In this document: one piece after another, positions 35,461 through 43,880 of the stretch | Layout of the letters: every line of letters starts with the position of its first letter | Position numbering within the stretch: position 1 is the first letter of the stretch | DNA from: Campylobacter lari | GTDB taxonomy: Bacteria; Campylobacterota; Campylobacteria; Campylobacterales; Campylobacteraceae | NCBI RefSeq assembly: GCF_004357905.1 | Contig: NZ_SMTT01000010.1 | Location: 1 to 44,100 of the forward strand | Length of the DNA stretch: 44,100 nt | Direction: 5' to 3' | The notes under the pieces: model-generated | What the model saw: only the letters and a program-made list of their open reading frames with translations | Database searches by the model: none | Told to the model about the DNA's origin: nothing | Made by a program: the position numbers and the translations under genes

Positions 35461-35475
35461 AAATGAATATCATTT
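35461..35475. promoter_or_regulatory. 15-bp palindrome next to the FTR1 ribosome-binding site
   Basis: Perfect 6-3-6 inverted repeat (AAATGA-ATA-TCATTT) ending one base before the CGGAG ribosome-binding site. It resembles a half-degenerate Fur site and could be a second Fur contact, or a small RNA hairpin in the 5' UTR. Confidence 0.35.
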
Positions 35476-35487
35476 CGGAGTAAAATA

Positions 35488-37563
35488 GTGTTTAAAAAAA
35501 TAAGTTTATTAATGATTTTTTTATTTTGTTCTTTAACACTTGCTAGGGATATTGATTATCAAAAAGAAAGTCAAAATATTAAGCAAATTTTGAATGAAAG
35601 CATGGTGTTATATAAAGATAATAAAAATTTAGAAGCTAAGAAAAAAGCTGAAGATGCATATTTTCAGCATTTTGAAACCATGGAAGGCTCTATTGGTCGT
35701 AATGTCGGTAGAAAAGTCATTGTGATGGAGCGTAAATTTATTAATTTAAGAAAAATGTATAAAGATAAAGAAGATATTTCTAAGATAGAAGCTTTAATTA
35801 GTAGCTTGTATTTTGATTTAGATGAAGTCGTTCCTATATTAGAAAAAGGATTTCAATTAAAAGCTGAAGCTAGTGATATAAATTATGATAAAAAAGCAGC
35901 TGAAAGCTCATCTTTAAAAGCAGAAAAAGAGCGTCAAGCGCAAGCTGAAGCTATGTTTGCATCTTTACTTGGAGAGGATGTTAAAGGACAAACATCATCA
36001 AATTTGACTCAAAATTCAACTACTCAAGAGCAAAATATCCAAAAAGACGAAACATTATTAGCCTTACAAGAAGCTTCAGCTATGGATGCAAGATTACAAT
36101 TTTTAATGGATTCAATGATTTCAAAACTTGATCAAGCAGCATTGGCTTTTGTAAATAAAGATTACCAAAAAGCTAAAGATTTAATCCAATCAGCATTATT
36201 CGAAGATTATAGAAATTCAAAGGTAGAAGTTTTAGTAGCAAGATACACAAAAGCGGGTATGGATAAAAAAATTCAAACAAAACTTAGAACTATAATAAGA
36301 AAAATCAACAATAACACTTTGGATGAAAAAGCTATAAGAGATGAAATTTCAGACATATCAGATTTATTATATGAAGCATTCCTAGCTTTACCTAAAGAAG
36401 AATTAGCTTTACTTCAGGTTAAAGGCTTTAATGAAAGTGTTATGAGTACTAAAAACTATACTAAAGTATATGATGATATAAAAATTGCACTTAATAATAT
36501 TTTACAAAATTATGATGGTTTTAATTTAAATAGCATAGATGCTTTACAAAATGTTTATTTGGATATTTTTGAAGCAAGTGGTATGGAAAGTAAAATTGGT
36601 GCTATTGATAGTGCTTTAAAATTAAAAATAGAAAGTTATTTTTCAAAAGGTGTTGCACTTATTAAAGCAAGTGCTTCTAAAGAAGAATTAAAACAGAATT
36701 TTGATGAGCTTGGTGCATTAATTGAAAATTCTTTGGATAAAATTCAAGAATCTTCACCTATGTCTTTATTTATATGGGCTTTGGGTATTATCTTAAGAGA
36801 AGGTTTAGAGGCTTTAATCATTGTTGTAGCCATAGTTTCATATTTAGTTCAAAGTGGCAATAAAAAGCGTTTAAGTATAGTATATTCAGCACTTTGGAGT
36901 GGAGTATTTTTAAGTTTTGTAACTGCATTTTTTATTTCATGGATTTTTAAAGAACAAGCAGGGCAAAGTAGAGAATTTTTAGAGGGCATTACTATGCTTG
37001 TGGCTGTTGTATTACTATTTTATGTCGGTTTTTGGCTTTTATCAAATGCGCAAAATAAAAAATGGGCAAATTATGTAAAAACTCAAGCAGTTGAAGCTAT
37101 CTCAAATAATTCAGCAAAAACTTTATGGTTTAGTGTGTTTTTAGCTGTATACAGAGAAGGTGCTGAAACTATTCTTTTTTATCAAGCTTTATTATTTGAT
37201 GCAAAAACAAGCACAGATTATAGTTTTATATTTATAGGATTAGCTAGTGGATTAATTATACTTATAATACTTTATTATTTATTAAAAGCTGGTGCTTTAA
37301 AAATACCAGTAAAACAATTTTTCTATATAACTTCATACATTATTTTTTATATGGTCTTTGTCTTTACAGGCAAAGGCATTGGTGAGCTCATAGAAGCTAA
37401 GGTTATTACCCCAAGCTTGCTTCCTTTTGATTTTGAAGGAATTTTATGGCTTGGAATTTATCCTTACTATGAGAGCATTATACCTCAGTTTATGGTTTTA
37501 ATCTTACTCATTATGGGTATTTTTATAACAAAGCAAATTTCAAATAAAAGGGAAAAAATATGA
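35488..37563 (+). CDS. FTR1-family iron permease with large periplasmic domain
   Basis: A 691-residue inner-membrane protein. A signal sequence (MFKKISLLMIFLFCSLTLA) leads to a helical periplasmic region of about 400 residues, then a C-terminal FTR1 permease of about seven helices. The two iron-binding motifs are REGLE at 437-441 and REGAE at 556-560. In this family it works with the periplasmic protein P19 encoded next door to bring iron across the inner membrane. The start is GTG at 35488, chosen from CGGAG at 35476-35480. A predicted Fur box lies upstream. The stop overlaps the p19 start by ATGA. I recall this as Cj1658 in C. jejuni. Confidence 0.95.
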   Translation: MFKKISLLMIFLFCSLTLARDIDYQKESQNIKQILNESMVLYKDNKNLEAKKKAEDAYFQHFETMEGSIGRNVGRKVIVMERKFINLRKMYKDKEDISKIEALISSLYFDLDEVVPILEKGFQLKAEASDINYDKKAAESSSLKAEKERQAQAEAMFASLLGEDVKGQTSSNLTQNSTTQEQNIQKDETLLALQEASAMDARLQFLMDSMISKLDQAALAFVNKDYQKAKDLIQSALFEDYRNSKVEVLVARYTKAGMDKKIQTKLRTIIRKINNNTLDEKAIRDEISDISDLLYEAFLALPKEELALLQVKGFNESVMSTKNYTKVYDDIKIALNNILQNYDGFNLNSIDALQNVYLDIFEASGMESKIGAIDSALKLKIESYFSKGVALIKASASKEELKQNFDELGALIENSLDKIQESSPMSLFIWALGIILREGLEALIIVVAIVSYLVQSGNKKRLSIVYSALWSGVFLSFVTAFFISWIFKEQAGQSREFLEGITMLVAVVLLFYVGFWLLSNAQNKKWANYVKTQAVEAISNNSAKTLWFSVFLAVYREGAETILFYQALLFDAKTSTDYSFIFIGLASGLIILIILYYLLKAGALKIPVKQFFYITSYIIFYMVFVFTGKGIGELIEAKVITPSLLPFDFEGILWLGIYPYYESIIPQFMVLILLIMGIFITKQISNKREKI

Positions 37564-38081
37564 AAAAAACTTTATTAAGTTTAGGTGCAGCAGCTAGTAT
37601 TTTAGCTAGTTCAGTTTTTGCAGCAGAGGTGCCAATTGGCGATCCTTATGAATTAAATGGTATGGAAATAGCAGCAGTTTATTTACAGCCAATCGAAATG
37701 GAGCCAAGAGGGATTGATCTTGCAGCAAGTTTAGCAGATATTCACCTTGAAGCAGATATTCATGCATTAAAGGGCAATAAAAACGGCTTTCCAGAAGGTT
37801 TTTGGATTCCTTATTTAACTATAGCTTATAAGCTAACTAATCTTGACAATGGTAAAGTAAAAACAGGAACTCTTATGCCTATGGTAGCAGATGATGGCCC
37901 TCACTATGGTGCAAATTTAAAAATGGATACAGGTATTGGAAATTACGAGTTAGTATTTTTAATAGAAAGCCCAGAAAAACAAGGTTTTGGACGCCATGTT
38001 GATAAAGAAACGGGTGTTGGTAAATGGTTTGAGCCATTTTCAGTTAAATACAACTTTAAATACACAGGAAAACCTAAGTGA
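37560..38081 (+). CDS. p19: Periplasmic iron-transport protein P19
   Basis: A 173-residue exported protein of the P19/Tpd family, with signal peptide MKKTLLSLGAAASILASSVFA and mature start AEVPIGDPYELNG. P19 is a dimeric copper- and iron-binding periplasmic protein needed for growth in low iron in C. jejuni. Conserved metal-site regions are visible: IHLEADIHAL and LMPMVADDGPHYGANL, with a further histidine in GFGRHVDKE. It overlaps the FTR1 gene by 4 bp. A hairpin follows its stop, which may allow more p19 product than of the downstream membrane genes. Confidence 0.96.
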   Translation: MKKTLLSLGAAASILASSVFAAEVPIGDPYELNGMEIAAVYLQPIEMEPRGIDLAASLADIHLEADIHALKGNKNGFPEGFWIPYLTIAYKLTNLDNGKVKTGTLMPMVADDGPHYGANLKMDTGIGNYELVFLIESPEKQGFGRHVDKETGVGKWFEPFSVKYNFKYTGKPK

Positions 38082-38087
38082 TTTTTT

Positions 38088-38106
38088 CCCTAGCTTTTTG
38101 CTAGGG
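38088..38106 (+). terminator. Intra-operon hairpin after p19
   Basis: 7-bp perfect stem (CCCTAGC / GCTAGGG) with a TTTTT loop, 7 bases after the p19 stop and followed by TTTATTTA. It has the look of a partial terminator within the operon; the downstream genes have no obvious promoter of their own. Confidence 0.5.
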
Positions 38107-38139
38107 TTTATTTATAAAATTATTGATTTTATAAATAAA
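38107..38139. repeat. Perfect 14-bp A/T-only inverted repeat
   Basis: Arms 38107-38120 and 38126-38139 (TTTATTTATAAAAT and its complement) around a 5-base loop TATTG, directly adjoining the hairpin at 38088-38106. Composition alone makes A/T repeats more likely here, but 14 perfect pairs are unusual. Together the two form a tandem stem-loop between p19 and the next gene. Confidence 0.5.
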
Positions 38140-38158
38140 TTCTATCAAAGAAGAGCCT

Positions 38159-39580
38159 ATGTCGATTTATTTTGTACATTTTTTTGGAGTATTTTTTTCT
38201 TACGCACTTTTAAGTGCTTTATTTTTTTATAATCTAAAAAATTCTTTAGTGTTTAAACTTGCTTTTGTGGGTTTTGTTTTTTCTTATTTTGCTTTTTTTA
38301 TTAGCGCTAAAACACTAAGTTATGATTTGTTGTATTTTTCTAATGATGTTTTATTTGTTTTATTGTTTTTAAGTGTTATCATTTTTTCTTTTATAAAAAA
38401 TAATTTTTTAAAAGAAAAAATTCAAGCAATATTGCTTTTTTTATTATCTTTTGCTTTTGGTATAAAATACTTACATATTTCTATCGACTTTCCTATATTA
38501 AGCACTAATTTTTTAGATTCTTTAGCGATTAGTTCTTTTGGGCTTATTTTGCTTGCTTTTGTGATGTGTTTTGGGGTTTATCTTTTTACAAGATGGCTAA
38601 GGGAATTTAAATTTAAGTTTTTAAATTTATTTTTACTCATTATCGTGATTTTTTATCTAAATGAAGCTTTAGCACAAATTTTATTGCACCTTATGAGAGA
38701 AGGTGTGATAGAAACAGAAAGTTTATATTTAAGCTATGTGGCAAAAAGTGTATATTATGCTAAATTCTATACATATATATGGTTTTTATTGCTAGGAATT
38801 TGTATAGTTTTAGCTTTAAAGCAAAGAGTGAGTGAAAACAGCAAGAAAAAAGATTTTGATATAGAATTTAGAAAAAATCAAGCAAAAAATTCAACTATAA
38901 CTAATTTTAGTGCAAGTATTTTTAGTGCTATGATTTTAAGTCTTTGTATTTTTCTCTTTTATGACTTGCATGCTTCAAGACCAATCACCATAGACGAGCC
39001 AACCTATGTAGAGCCAAATGAAAATAATGAATTTGTTTTTGATGTGGCAATATTAAGAGATAATAACTTACATCGCTTTGCTTATATTAGCGATGAGGGT
39101 AAAGTGGTAAGATTTTTCTTAATTAACAAAAGAGAAGATAAAGACTCTCCAGTAGCAGTTTTTGATGCTTGTAGTATATGTGGAGATATGGGGTATGTTA
39201 AAAAAGGTGGAGAGTTAATTTGTATTTCATGTAATGTTAGAATTTTCTTACCAAGTGTAGGTAAGGCAGGTGGGTGTAATCCTATCCCTATGAAATATAA
39301 ATTTGAAAATGGTAAAGTTATCATACCTTTTTCAGAAATTTTAGATGGGGTAAATTTTTTCACTCAAGTAGTAGAAAAGAAAGTTTATGATCCTATTGAT
39401 CATACCGAGCTTATTAACTTAAAAGCACCAAGATCTTATGTTTATAAAGGAAGAACATATTTTTTTGCTAATGAAAAAAATTATGAAGAGTTTAAAAACG
39501 ATCCTTTAAAATACATTGATATGAATAAATCTTCAAAATATAGAATTCATAATTTATTAGGAAATGACTATGCAAGTTAA
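38159..39580 (+). CDS. DUF2318-type membrane protein with YHS-like C-terminus
   Basis: A 473-residue inner-membrane protein: about seven hydrophobic helices in residues 1-225, a further helix near 252-272 (SIFSAMILSLCIFLFYDL), then a soluble part. That part has two CxxC pairs, Cys338/Cys341 (CSICGDMGY) and Cys355/Cys358 (CISC), typical of DUF2318 and suited to metal or electron transfer. The end (from about 408, DPIDHTEL to YKGRTYFFANEKNYEEFKND) reads like a YHS metal-binding domain whose cysteines have been lost. Position between P19 and an ABC exporter-like set suggests a role in handling iron or electrons. I recall Cj1660 in C. jejuni. The start ATG at 38159 follows AAGAAGAG. Confidence 0.88.
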   Translation: MSIYFVHFFGVFFSYALLSALFFYNLKNSLVFKLAFVGFVFSYFAFFISAKTLSYDLLYFSNDVLFVLLFLSVIIFSFIKNNFLKEKIQAILLFLLSFAFGIKYLHISIDFPILSTNFLDSLAISSFGLILLAFVMCFGVYLFTRWLREFKFKFLNLFLLIIVIFYLNEALAQILLHLMREGVIETESLYLSYVAKSVYYAKFYTYIWFLLLGICIVLALKQRVSENSKKKDFDIEFRKNQAKNSTITNFSASIFSAMILSLCIFLFYDLHASRPITIDEPTYVEPNENNEFVFDVAILRDNNLHRFAYISDEGKVVRFFLINKREDKDSPVAVFDACSICGDMGYVKKGGELICISCNVRIFLPSVGKAGGCNPIPMKYKFENGKVIIPFSEILDGVNFFTQVVEKKVYDPIDHTELINLKAPRSYVYKGRTYFFANEKNYEEFKNDPLKYIDMNKSSKYRIHNLLGNDYAS

Positions 39581-40862
39581 GATTGTAAAAAACTCTATTT
39601 TTCAAAATAAAATCCAAAAATCTCTAGCCTTACTAACGATTTTTTTAGCTACTTTACTTATGGCTACTATGTTAAATCTTACTTTGGGTATAGGTAATGA
39701 AATTACAAAAGAATTAAGAAGTTATGGATCAAACATTTTAGTTTTACCTAAAGGTGCAAGTTTGAGTGTAGAAGTGGGTAATAAAATTTATGAGCCATTG
39801 AAAAATCAAAATTTTTTAGAAGAAAACAAGCTCCATACTATAAAAGAAATTTTTTGGAGAAATAATATCAATGCCTTTGCGCCATTTTTAGATACTCAGG
39901 TAAAAATTCAAACTCCAAATGCAAATTATGAAAATATCTCTTTAGTGGGAACTTATTTTGATAAGGCTATAAAGATTCAAGATGATGATGATTTTTATGC
40001 AGGTATTAAAGAATTATACAAATATAGTCAAATCAAAGGAAATTACCCAAAAGATGATAGTTTAGATGAAATAATGCTAGGAATAGATTTAGCACAAAAG
40101 TATGATTTAAAAATAGATGATGAAATCACCCTTGTGCAAAATGATCAAATTTTTAAAGTAAAAATTGTTGGTATTATGGATTTAACTCAAGCTTTTTCAA
40201 ATAAAATCATCACTTCTTTACTTTTAGCACAAAAGCTTTCTAAAAAAGAAGGTTTATTCTCAAAAGCAGAAGTTTCAGCTTTGACTATACCTGAAAATGA
40301 TTTAGCGCAAAAAGCAAGACGCGATGTAGATAGTCTTGATCAGCTTGAGTATGATCAGTGGTATTGCACTGCTTATGTAAGTTCTATTGCCTATCAAATT
40401 GCAGAAGATTTTAAAGGTGCAAGCACAAAAGTAGTGAGTGCGATTTCAGATGCAGAAAGTTTGATAGTATCTAAAATTCAATCTTTAATGGCAGTAGTTA
40501 GCATTATATGCTTAATCGTAGCTTCCATAGCTATATCATCTTTAATGAGTGCGGATATTTTTAGAAGAAAAAGTGAAATAGGGCTTTTAAAAGCTTTAGG
40601 TGCTAGCACTTTGCAAATTTATATGATTTTTGCGTTAGAAGGGGTTGTGGTAGCTTTAGTTGGGGCTGTTTTGGGTTTTGCTTTTGGTATAGGTATGTCA
40701 GAGATTATCGCCTTGAGTATATTTGAACATACCATTGAAATTTCTTGGATTATCCTACCAATTTGTTTATTTTTTGCAGTGCTTATAGTATTTTTAGGAT
40801 GCTTGTTTTCTATCAAAGGAATTTCTAAACTTTCTACTTCAGAGGTTTTATATGGGAAATAA
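39570..40862 (+). CDS. FtsX/MacB-type ABC transporter permease (first)
   Basis: A 430-residue permease with one N-terminal membrane helix (about 16-38), a periplasmic MacB_PCD-like domain of about 240 residues, and three C-terminal helices (about 300-425), the FtsX plan. It contains SEIGLLKALGASTLQIYMIF, the usual cytoplasmic loop before the last helices. The ATPase and a second permease follow. I chose ATG 39570, 6 bases after AGGAA (39559-39563); the ATG at 39564 touches that site and is too close. It overlaps the previous gene by 11 bp. I recall the counterpart as Cj1661. Confidence 0.92.
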   Translation: MQVKIVKNSIFQNKIQKSLALLTIFLATLLMATMLNLTLGIGNEITKELRSYGSNILVLPKGASLSVEVGNKIYEPLKNQNFLEENKLHTIKEIFWRNNINAFAPFLDTQVKIQTPNANYENISLVGTYFDKAIKIQDDDDFYAGIKELYKYSQIKGNYPKDDSLDEIMLGIDLAQKYDLKIDDEITLVQNDQIFKVKIVGIMDLTQAFSNKIITSLLLAQKLSKKEGLFSKAEVSALTIPENDLAQKARRDVDSLDQLEYDQWYCTAYVSSIAYQIAEDFKGASTKVVSAISDAESLIVSKIQSLMAVVSIICLIVASIAISSLMSADIFRRKSEIGLLKALGASTLQIYMIFALEGVVVALVGAVLGFAFGIGMSEIIALSIFEHTIEISWIILPICLFFAVLIVFLGCLFSIKGISKLSTSEVLYGK

Positions 40863-41967
40863 TTTTTTTATGCAAGAGGTTTTTAAATCTCTTATTTTTT
40901 CTTATAAAAGAGTTTGTATTATTTTTATAGCTGTGTTCATGGGTGCTATGGTAAGTGCTTCGTTTTTTAATATTTATTTTGATATTGACACAAAATTATC
41001 CAAAGAATTAAAAGCTTATGGAGCTAATTTTATCATCACGCCAAAAGATGATGAGTTTTTAAGCATGGATGAATTTAATCAAGCCAAAGAAAACTTGAAA
41101 GCAAAGGCTTTAACCCCATTTTTATATGGTTTTTATAATCTTGAAAGTTCAAGTGCGGTAGTTGTTGGGGTTGATTTTGCAAATTTAAAGCTTACCAAGC
41201 CTTTTATGGAGGTTTTAAAAGGAAGCTTTTCTTTGAGTGATTTTAGTGAAGATAGTGCCTTTGTGGGGGCTGATTTAGCTAAACAATTAGAGCTTAAAAT
41301 AGGACAAGAATTGCAAATTTATAACCCAAGTATATCTAAAATAGTCAAAGTAAAAATCAAAGCTATTTTAAGAAGCAATGATGAGCAAGATGGGGTTTTA
41401 ATCATCTCTTTAAAAAAAGCTCAAGAGTTAGCAGCTAAAGAAGTGATAAATTATGCTCAAGCTATTTTACTAGGTGATTATGAAAGCTTAGATCAAAAAG
41501 CAAAAGAACTTAGCAAGGCTAATGTAGAAGCCAAAGTCATAGCTTCAGTATCCATTAGTGAAGGTGTGATTTTAGAAAAGATCAAGGCTTTGATGGCTTT
41601 GATTAGTTTAACTATTTTGCTCATTAGTTCTTTGAGTGTAAATACCACTCTTAGTGCAGTGATTTTTTCAAGAAAAAAAGAAATAGCCTTGCACCTTGCA
41701 CTAGGAGCTAAGTATAAAGAAGTTATTAAACTTTTTGGAGCTGAAGTGTTTATTTTAAGCTTGAGTGCGAGTTTGCTCGGCGCTTTTTGCGGATATTTTT
41801 TAGCAAATATTTTTGGGTATTTGATTTTTAATGCAAGTATAGATTTTAGATTGCTTTCGGTGTTTTTTGCAGTGCTTGTTTCTTTAGTATTTGCATTTTT
41901 TGCAAGTATCTTACCGCTAAAAAAAGCTTTAAAAATCAATGTTTGTGAAAATTTAAAGGGTGAGTGA
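40852..41967 (+). CDS. FtsX/MacB-type ABC transporter permease (second)
   Basis: A 371-residue permease of the same plan as its neighbour: N-terminal helix (about 16-38), periplasmic domain, and three C-terminal helices (about 245-360) with KEIALHLALGAKYKEVIKLF. The two are distinct enough to form a heterodimer. The start ATG 40852 has AGAGG at 40841-40845 and overlaps the upstream stop by 11 bp. The stop overlaps the ATPase start in TGATG. MacB-type systems often work on periplasmic substrates rather than importing across the membrane, so transport direction is open. I recall Cj1662. Confidence 0.92.
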   Translation: MGNNFFMQEVFKSLIFSYKRVCIIFIAVFMGAMVSASFFNIYFDIDTKLSKELKAYGANFIITPKDDEFLSMDEFNQAKENLKAKALTPFLYGFYNLESSSAVVVGVDFANLKLTKPFMEVLKGSFSLSDFSEDSAFVGADLAKQLELKIGQELQIYNPSISKIVKVKIKAILRSNDEQDGVLIISLKKAQELAAKEVINYAQAILLGDYESLDQKAKELSKANVEAKVIASVSISEGVILEKIKALMALISLTILLISSLSVNTTLSAVIFSRKKEIALHLALGAKYKEVIKLFGAEVFILSLSASLLGAFCGYFLANIFGYLIFNASIDFRLLSVFFAVLVSLVFAFFASILPLKKALKINVCENLKGE

Positions 41968-42623
41968 TGAAAAATATTATAAAAATTTCAAATTTAAATC
42001 GTAATTTTAATGAAGTTAAAGCTTTGCAAAATATCAACCTAGAAGTAAAGCAAGGCGAATGGCTAGCCATTATGGGCCCATCAGGTTCAGGTAAATCAAC
42101 ACTTTTAAATATACTTTCTTTAATGGATACTCAAAGTAGTGGGGAGTATTTTTTAGATGATAAAGAAGTTGGAAATTTAAGTGAAGAAGAAAAAAGCGTA
42201 ATTAGAAGAGAAAAAATAGGTTTGATTTTTCAACAATTTCATTTAATACCTTATTTAAATGCTTTAGAAAATGTCATGCTAGCTCAGTTTTATCACTCAA
42301 GTATAGAACAAAAAGACGCTATAATGGCACTAGAAAAAGTAGGGCTTTCACACAGACTTACGCATTTACCTAGCCAATTAAGTGGCGGGGAGCAACAAAG
42401 GCTATGTATAGCAAGAGCTTTAGTGAATGATCCTGAAATTTTATTAGCAGATGAGCCAACTGGAAATTTAGATGAGGCAAATGAAAAAAATATTCTAGAG
42501 CTTTTTTGTAAATTAAAACAAGATGGTAAAACCATAGTTTTAATCACTCACAATCCAGACTTAGCTACTTTTGCTGATAGAACTATCATTTTAAGCCATG
42601 GAGTGATGAAAAGTGAAAATTAA
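41967..42623 (+). CDS. ABC transporter ATP-binding protein (LolD/MacB type)
   Basis: A 218-residue ATPase with Walker A GPSGSGKST, Q-loop region IFQQFHLIPYLNA, signature LSGGEQQR, Walker B ILLADEPTGNLD and the switch histidine in ITHNP. It belongs to the LolD/MacB/FtsE cluster that pairs with FtsX-type permeases, as here. I chose ATG 41967, spaced 6 bases from AAAGGG; GTG 41964 is an alternative start three bases earlier. It overlaps the next gene by 11 bp. Confidence 0.95.
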   Translation: MKNIIKISNLNRNFNEVKALQNINLEVKQGEWLAIMGPSGSGKSTLLNILSLMDTQSSGEYFLDDKEVGNLSEEEKSVIRREKIGLIFQQFHLIPYLNALENVMLAQFYHSSIEQKDAIMALEKVGLSHRLTHLPSQLSGGEQQRLCIARALVNDPEILLADEPTGNLDEANEKNILELFCKLKQDGKTIVLITHNPDLATFADRTIILSHGVMKSEN

Positions 42624-43104
42624 GAGTATAATTTTAGCTTGTTTATGTTTAGTTTTTTTAAGTGCATGTTTTGAAAACAACAATAAAAATGGCGGCAAAG
42701 TAGGCTTAAAAGCACCAGAAATCGCAGCTAAAAATTTAGAAGGTAAGAAAATCAAACTAGCTGATTTTGATAATCTCATTGTTTTAACCTTTGTAGAGCA
42801 AGGTTGTGCATCTTGTTTAAAAGACTTACCACTCTTGGAAAAACTAGCTAACGAATACCCTAAAAAAATCACTATTTTAGCACTTGATTCTGTGGATAAG
42901 GGGAAAGATTTTGAAGAATTTGCTACAAAATATGATTATAAAAATATTATATTTTTGCAAGATGATTTAGATATATCATGGCAAAGATTTAACATTTTTG
43001 CAGTACCAACAACTTTTGTCATTAAAGATGGAGTTGTGCAAGATAAAATTATAGGAGAAAAACCATGGTCACAACTAAAAGCTTCTATTGCTTCTTGGCT
43101 TTAA
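42613..43104 (+). CDS. Thioredoxin-fold lipoprotein (first)
   Basis: A 163-residue predicted lipoprotein: signal peptide with lipobox LSAC (Cys19), then a TlpA/AhpC-like thioredoxin fold. The redox motif is CASC (Cys65/Cys68) in FVEQGCASCLKDLP, and the cis-proline loop is AVPTTFVIKDG. It should sit in the periplasm attached to a membrane and do thiol-disulphide or reductase chemistry. The start is GTG at 42613, with GGAG at 42600-42603, overlapping the ATPase gene. I recall Cj1664. Confidence 0.88.
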   Translation: MKIKSIILACLCLVFLSACFENNNKNGGKVGLKAPEIAAKNLEGKKIKLADFDNLIVLTFVEQGCASCLKDLPLLEKLANEYPKKITILALDSVDKGKDFEEFATKYDYKNIIFLQDDLDISWQRFNIFAVPTTFVIKDGVVQDKIIGEKPWSQLKASIASWL

Positions 43105-43562
43105 TAAGTGTTTTTTTCTTTAGTGCATGCTCAAATAATGAATTTCAAACCTTAAATTCAAGTCAAAACTATACTTTTAAATACGATGGTTTTGAAAAAA
43201 CCTTAAAAACACAAAATGCAAATCAAGCTTATGCTTTATTTTTTTTCACGCAAGATTGTGGTGCGTGTAATGCACAAATTCCGATGCTAAATGAACTTTA
43301 TAGAGAAAGAAATTTTCCTATTTTAGCGGTGTTAAATGGAGCTAAATCAAAAGAAGAAGCCCAAAAAATTCTTTTGGAAAAAAAGTTAAATTTACCACTT
43401 ATGTATGAAGCTAAAGCAAGCTCATTTTTGTCTAAGGCCGTGGGTGGAATTTATGGTGTACCTGTGATAGTTTTTTATGATGAAAAAGGCAAAATAAATG
43501 AAAAATTCATCGGACTTACTCCAAAAAGTGTTTTAGAAAATAAAATTAAATTTTTACAATAA
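43065..43562 (+). CDS. Thioredoxin-fold lipoprotein (second)
   Basis: A 165-residue protein similar in plan to the previous gene: signal peptide with a lipobox-like FSAC (Cys22; Phe at -3 is less usual), and a thioredoxin fold with CGAC at Cys65/Cys68 (FTQDCGACNAQIP) and a cis-proline loop YGVPVIVFYDEKG. The ATG at 43065 lies 40 bases inside the previous gene and has AGGAG at 43053-43057, an unusually long overlap but well supported. It is the last gene of the iron operon. I recall Cj1665. Confidence 0.88.
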   Translation: MVTTKSFYCFLALISVFFFSACSNNEFQTLNSSQNYTFKYDGFEKTLKTQNANQAYALFFFTQDCGACNAQIPMLNELYRERNFPILAVLNGAKSKEEAQKILLEKKLNLPLMYEAKASSFLSKAVGGIYGVPVIVFYDEKGKINEKFIGLTPKSVLENKIKFLQ

Positions 43563-43582
43563 CTACTGCTAACTTTTTTAAG

Positions 43583-43605
43583 TTTATTTTTAATTAAAAA
43601 ATAAA
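43583..43605 (+). terminator. Weak A/T hairpin after the iron operon
   Basis: Nine-base A/T arms (TTTATTTTT / AAAAATAAA) around a short loop, 20 bases after the last stop. With no G-C pairs it is weak; it is the only terminator-like structure close to the operon end. Confidence 0.3.
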
Positions 43606-43865
43606 ATTTGCAATTATTTTTTTAAGTGATTTTTTATGTACTCTAAAATGCAAATATATTGTTAATGTTATTGATAGGCTGTATGTTGATTGTTTGGTAT
43701 GTTACAAAAATACCCAATTAAAATAATTAACCTAAAAGCCTATAAGCAAGCATTTTGATAATTTTTTTCAAAATGAGATATTTTATATCTTATTCTTAAT
43801 TTAAGCTTAAATTTATATGCATAGCAGTAGTATAACTTTTTTATGAAAATATAAAATTTCTAGGA

Positions 43866-43880
43866 GGTATTTTAAATACC
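43866..43880 (+). promoter_or_regulatory. Hairpin between the ribosome-binding site and ATG of the G-tract gene
   Basis: Perfect 7-1-7 inverted repeat (GGTATTT-T-AAATACC). It begins with the last two G of AGGAGG (43862-43867) and ends on the base before the ATG at 43881. In RNA it could pair the ribosome-binding site, or loop out to bring it near the ATG. As DNA it could be an operator. Confidence 0.45.

Larger units (their letters stand above)
43563..43880. other. Gene-free A/T-rich gap before the G-tract locus
   Basis: A 318-base gap with no convincing gene on either strand; all frames are broken by frequent stops. It holds the weak hairpin at 43583, an 8-bp inverted repeat (CATTTTGA / TCAAAATG, 43751-43758 and 43768-43775), a TATAAC at 43831 and a TATAAA at 43850, either of which could be the -10 box for the next gene, and the ribosome-binding site AGGAGG at 43862-43867. 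Confidence 0.5.

Noticed and set aside
37987-38232. An 81-codon frame across the end of p19 and the start of the DUF2318 gene
   Set aside because: It overlaps two recognised genes in another frame, crosses the hairpin region and has no proper ribosome-binding site.
41493-41939. A 148-codon frame on the minus strand opposite the second permease
   Set aside because: Its Lys/Ala/Ser-rich product is typical of an antisense shadow, and the plus-strand permease is certain.
43620-43740. A short plus-strand frame in the gap (CTLKCKYIVNVIDRLYVDCL) as a gene relic
   Set aside because: No start with a ribosome-binding site, quickly closed by stops on both sides, and no family likeness.
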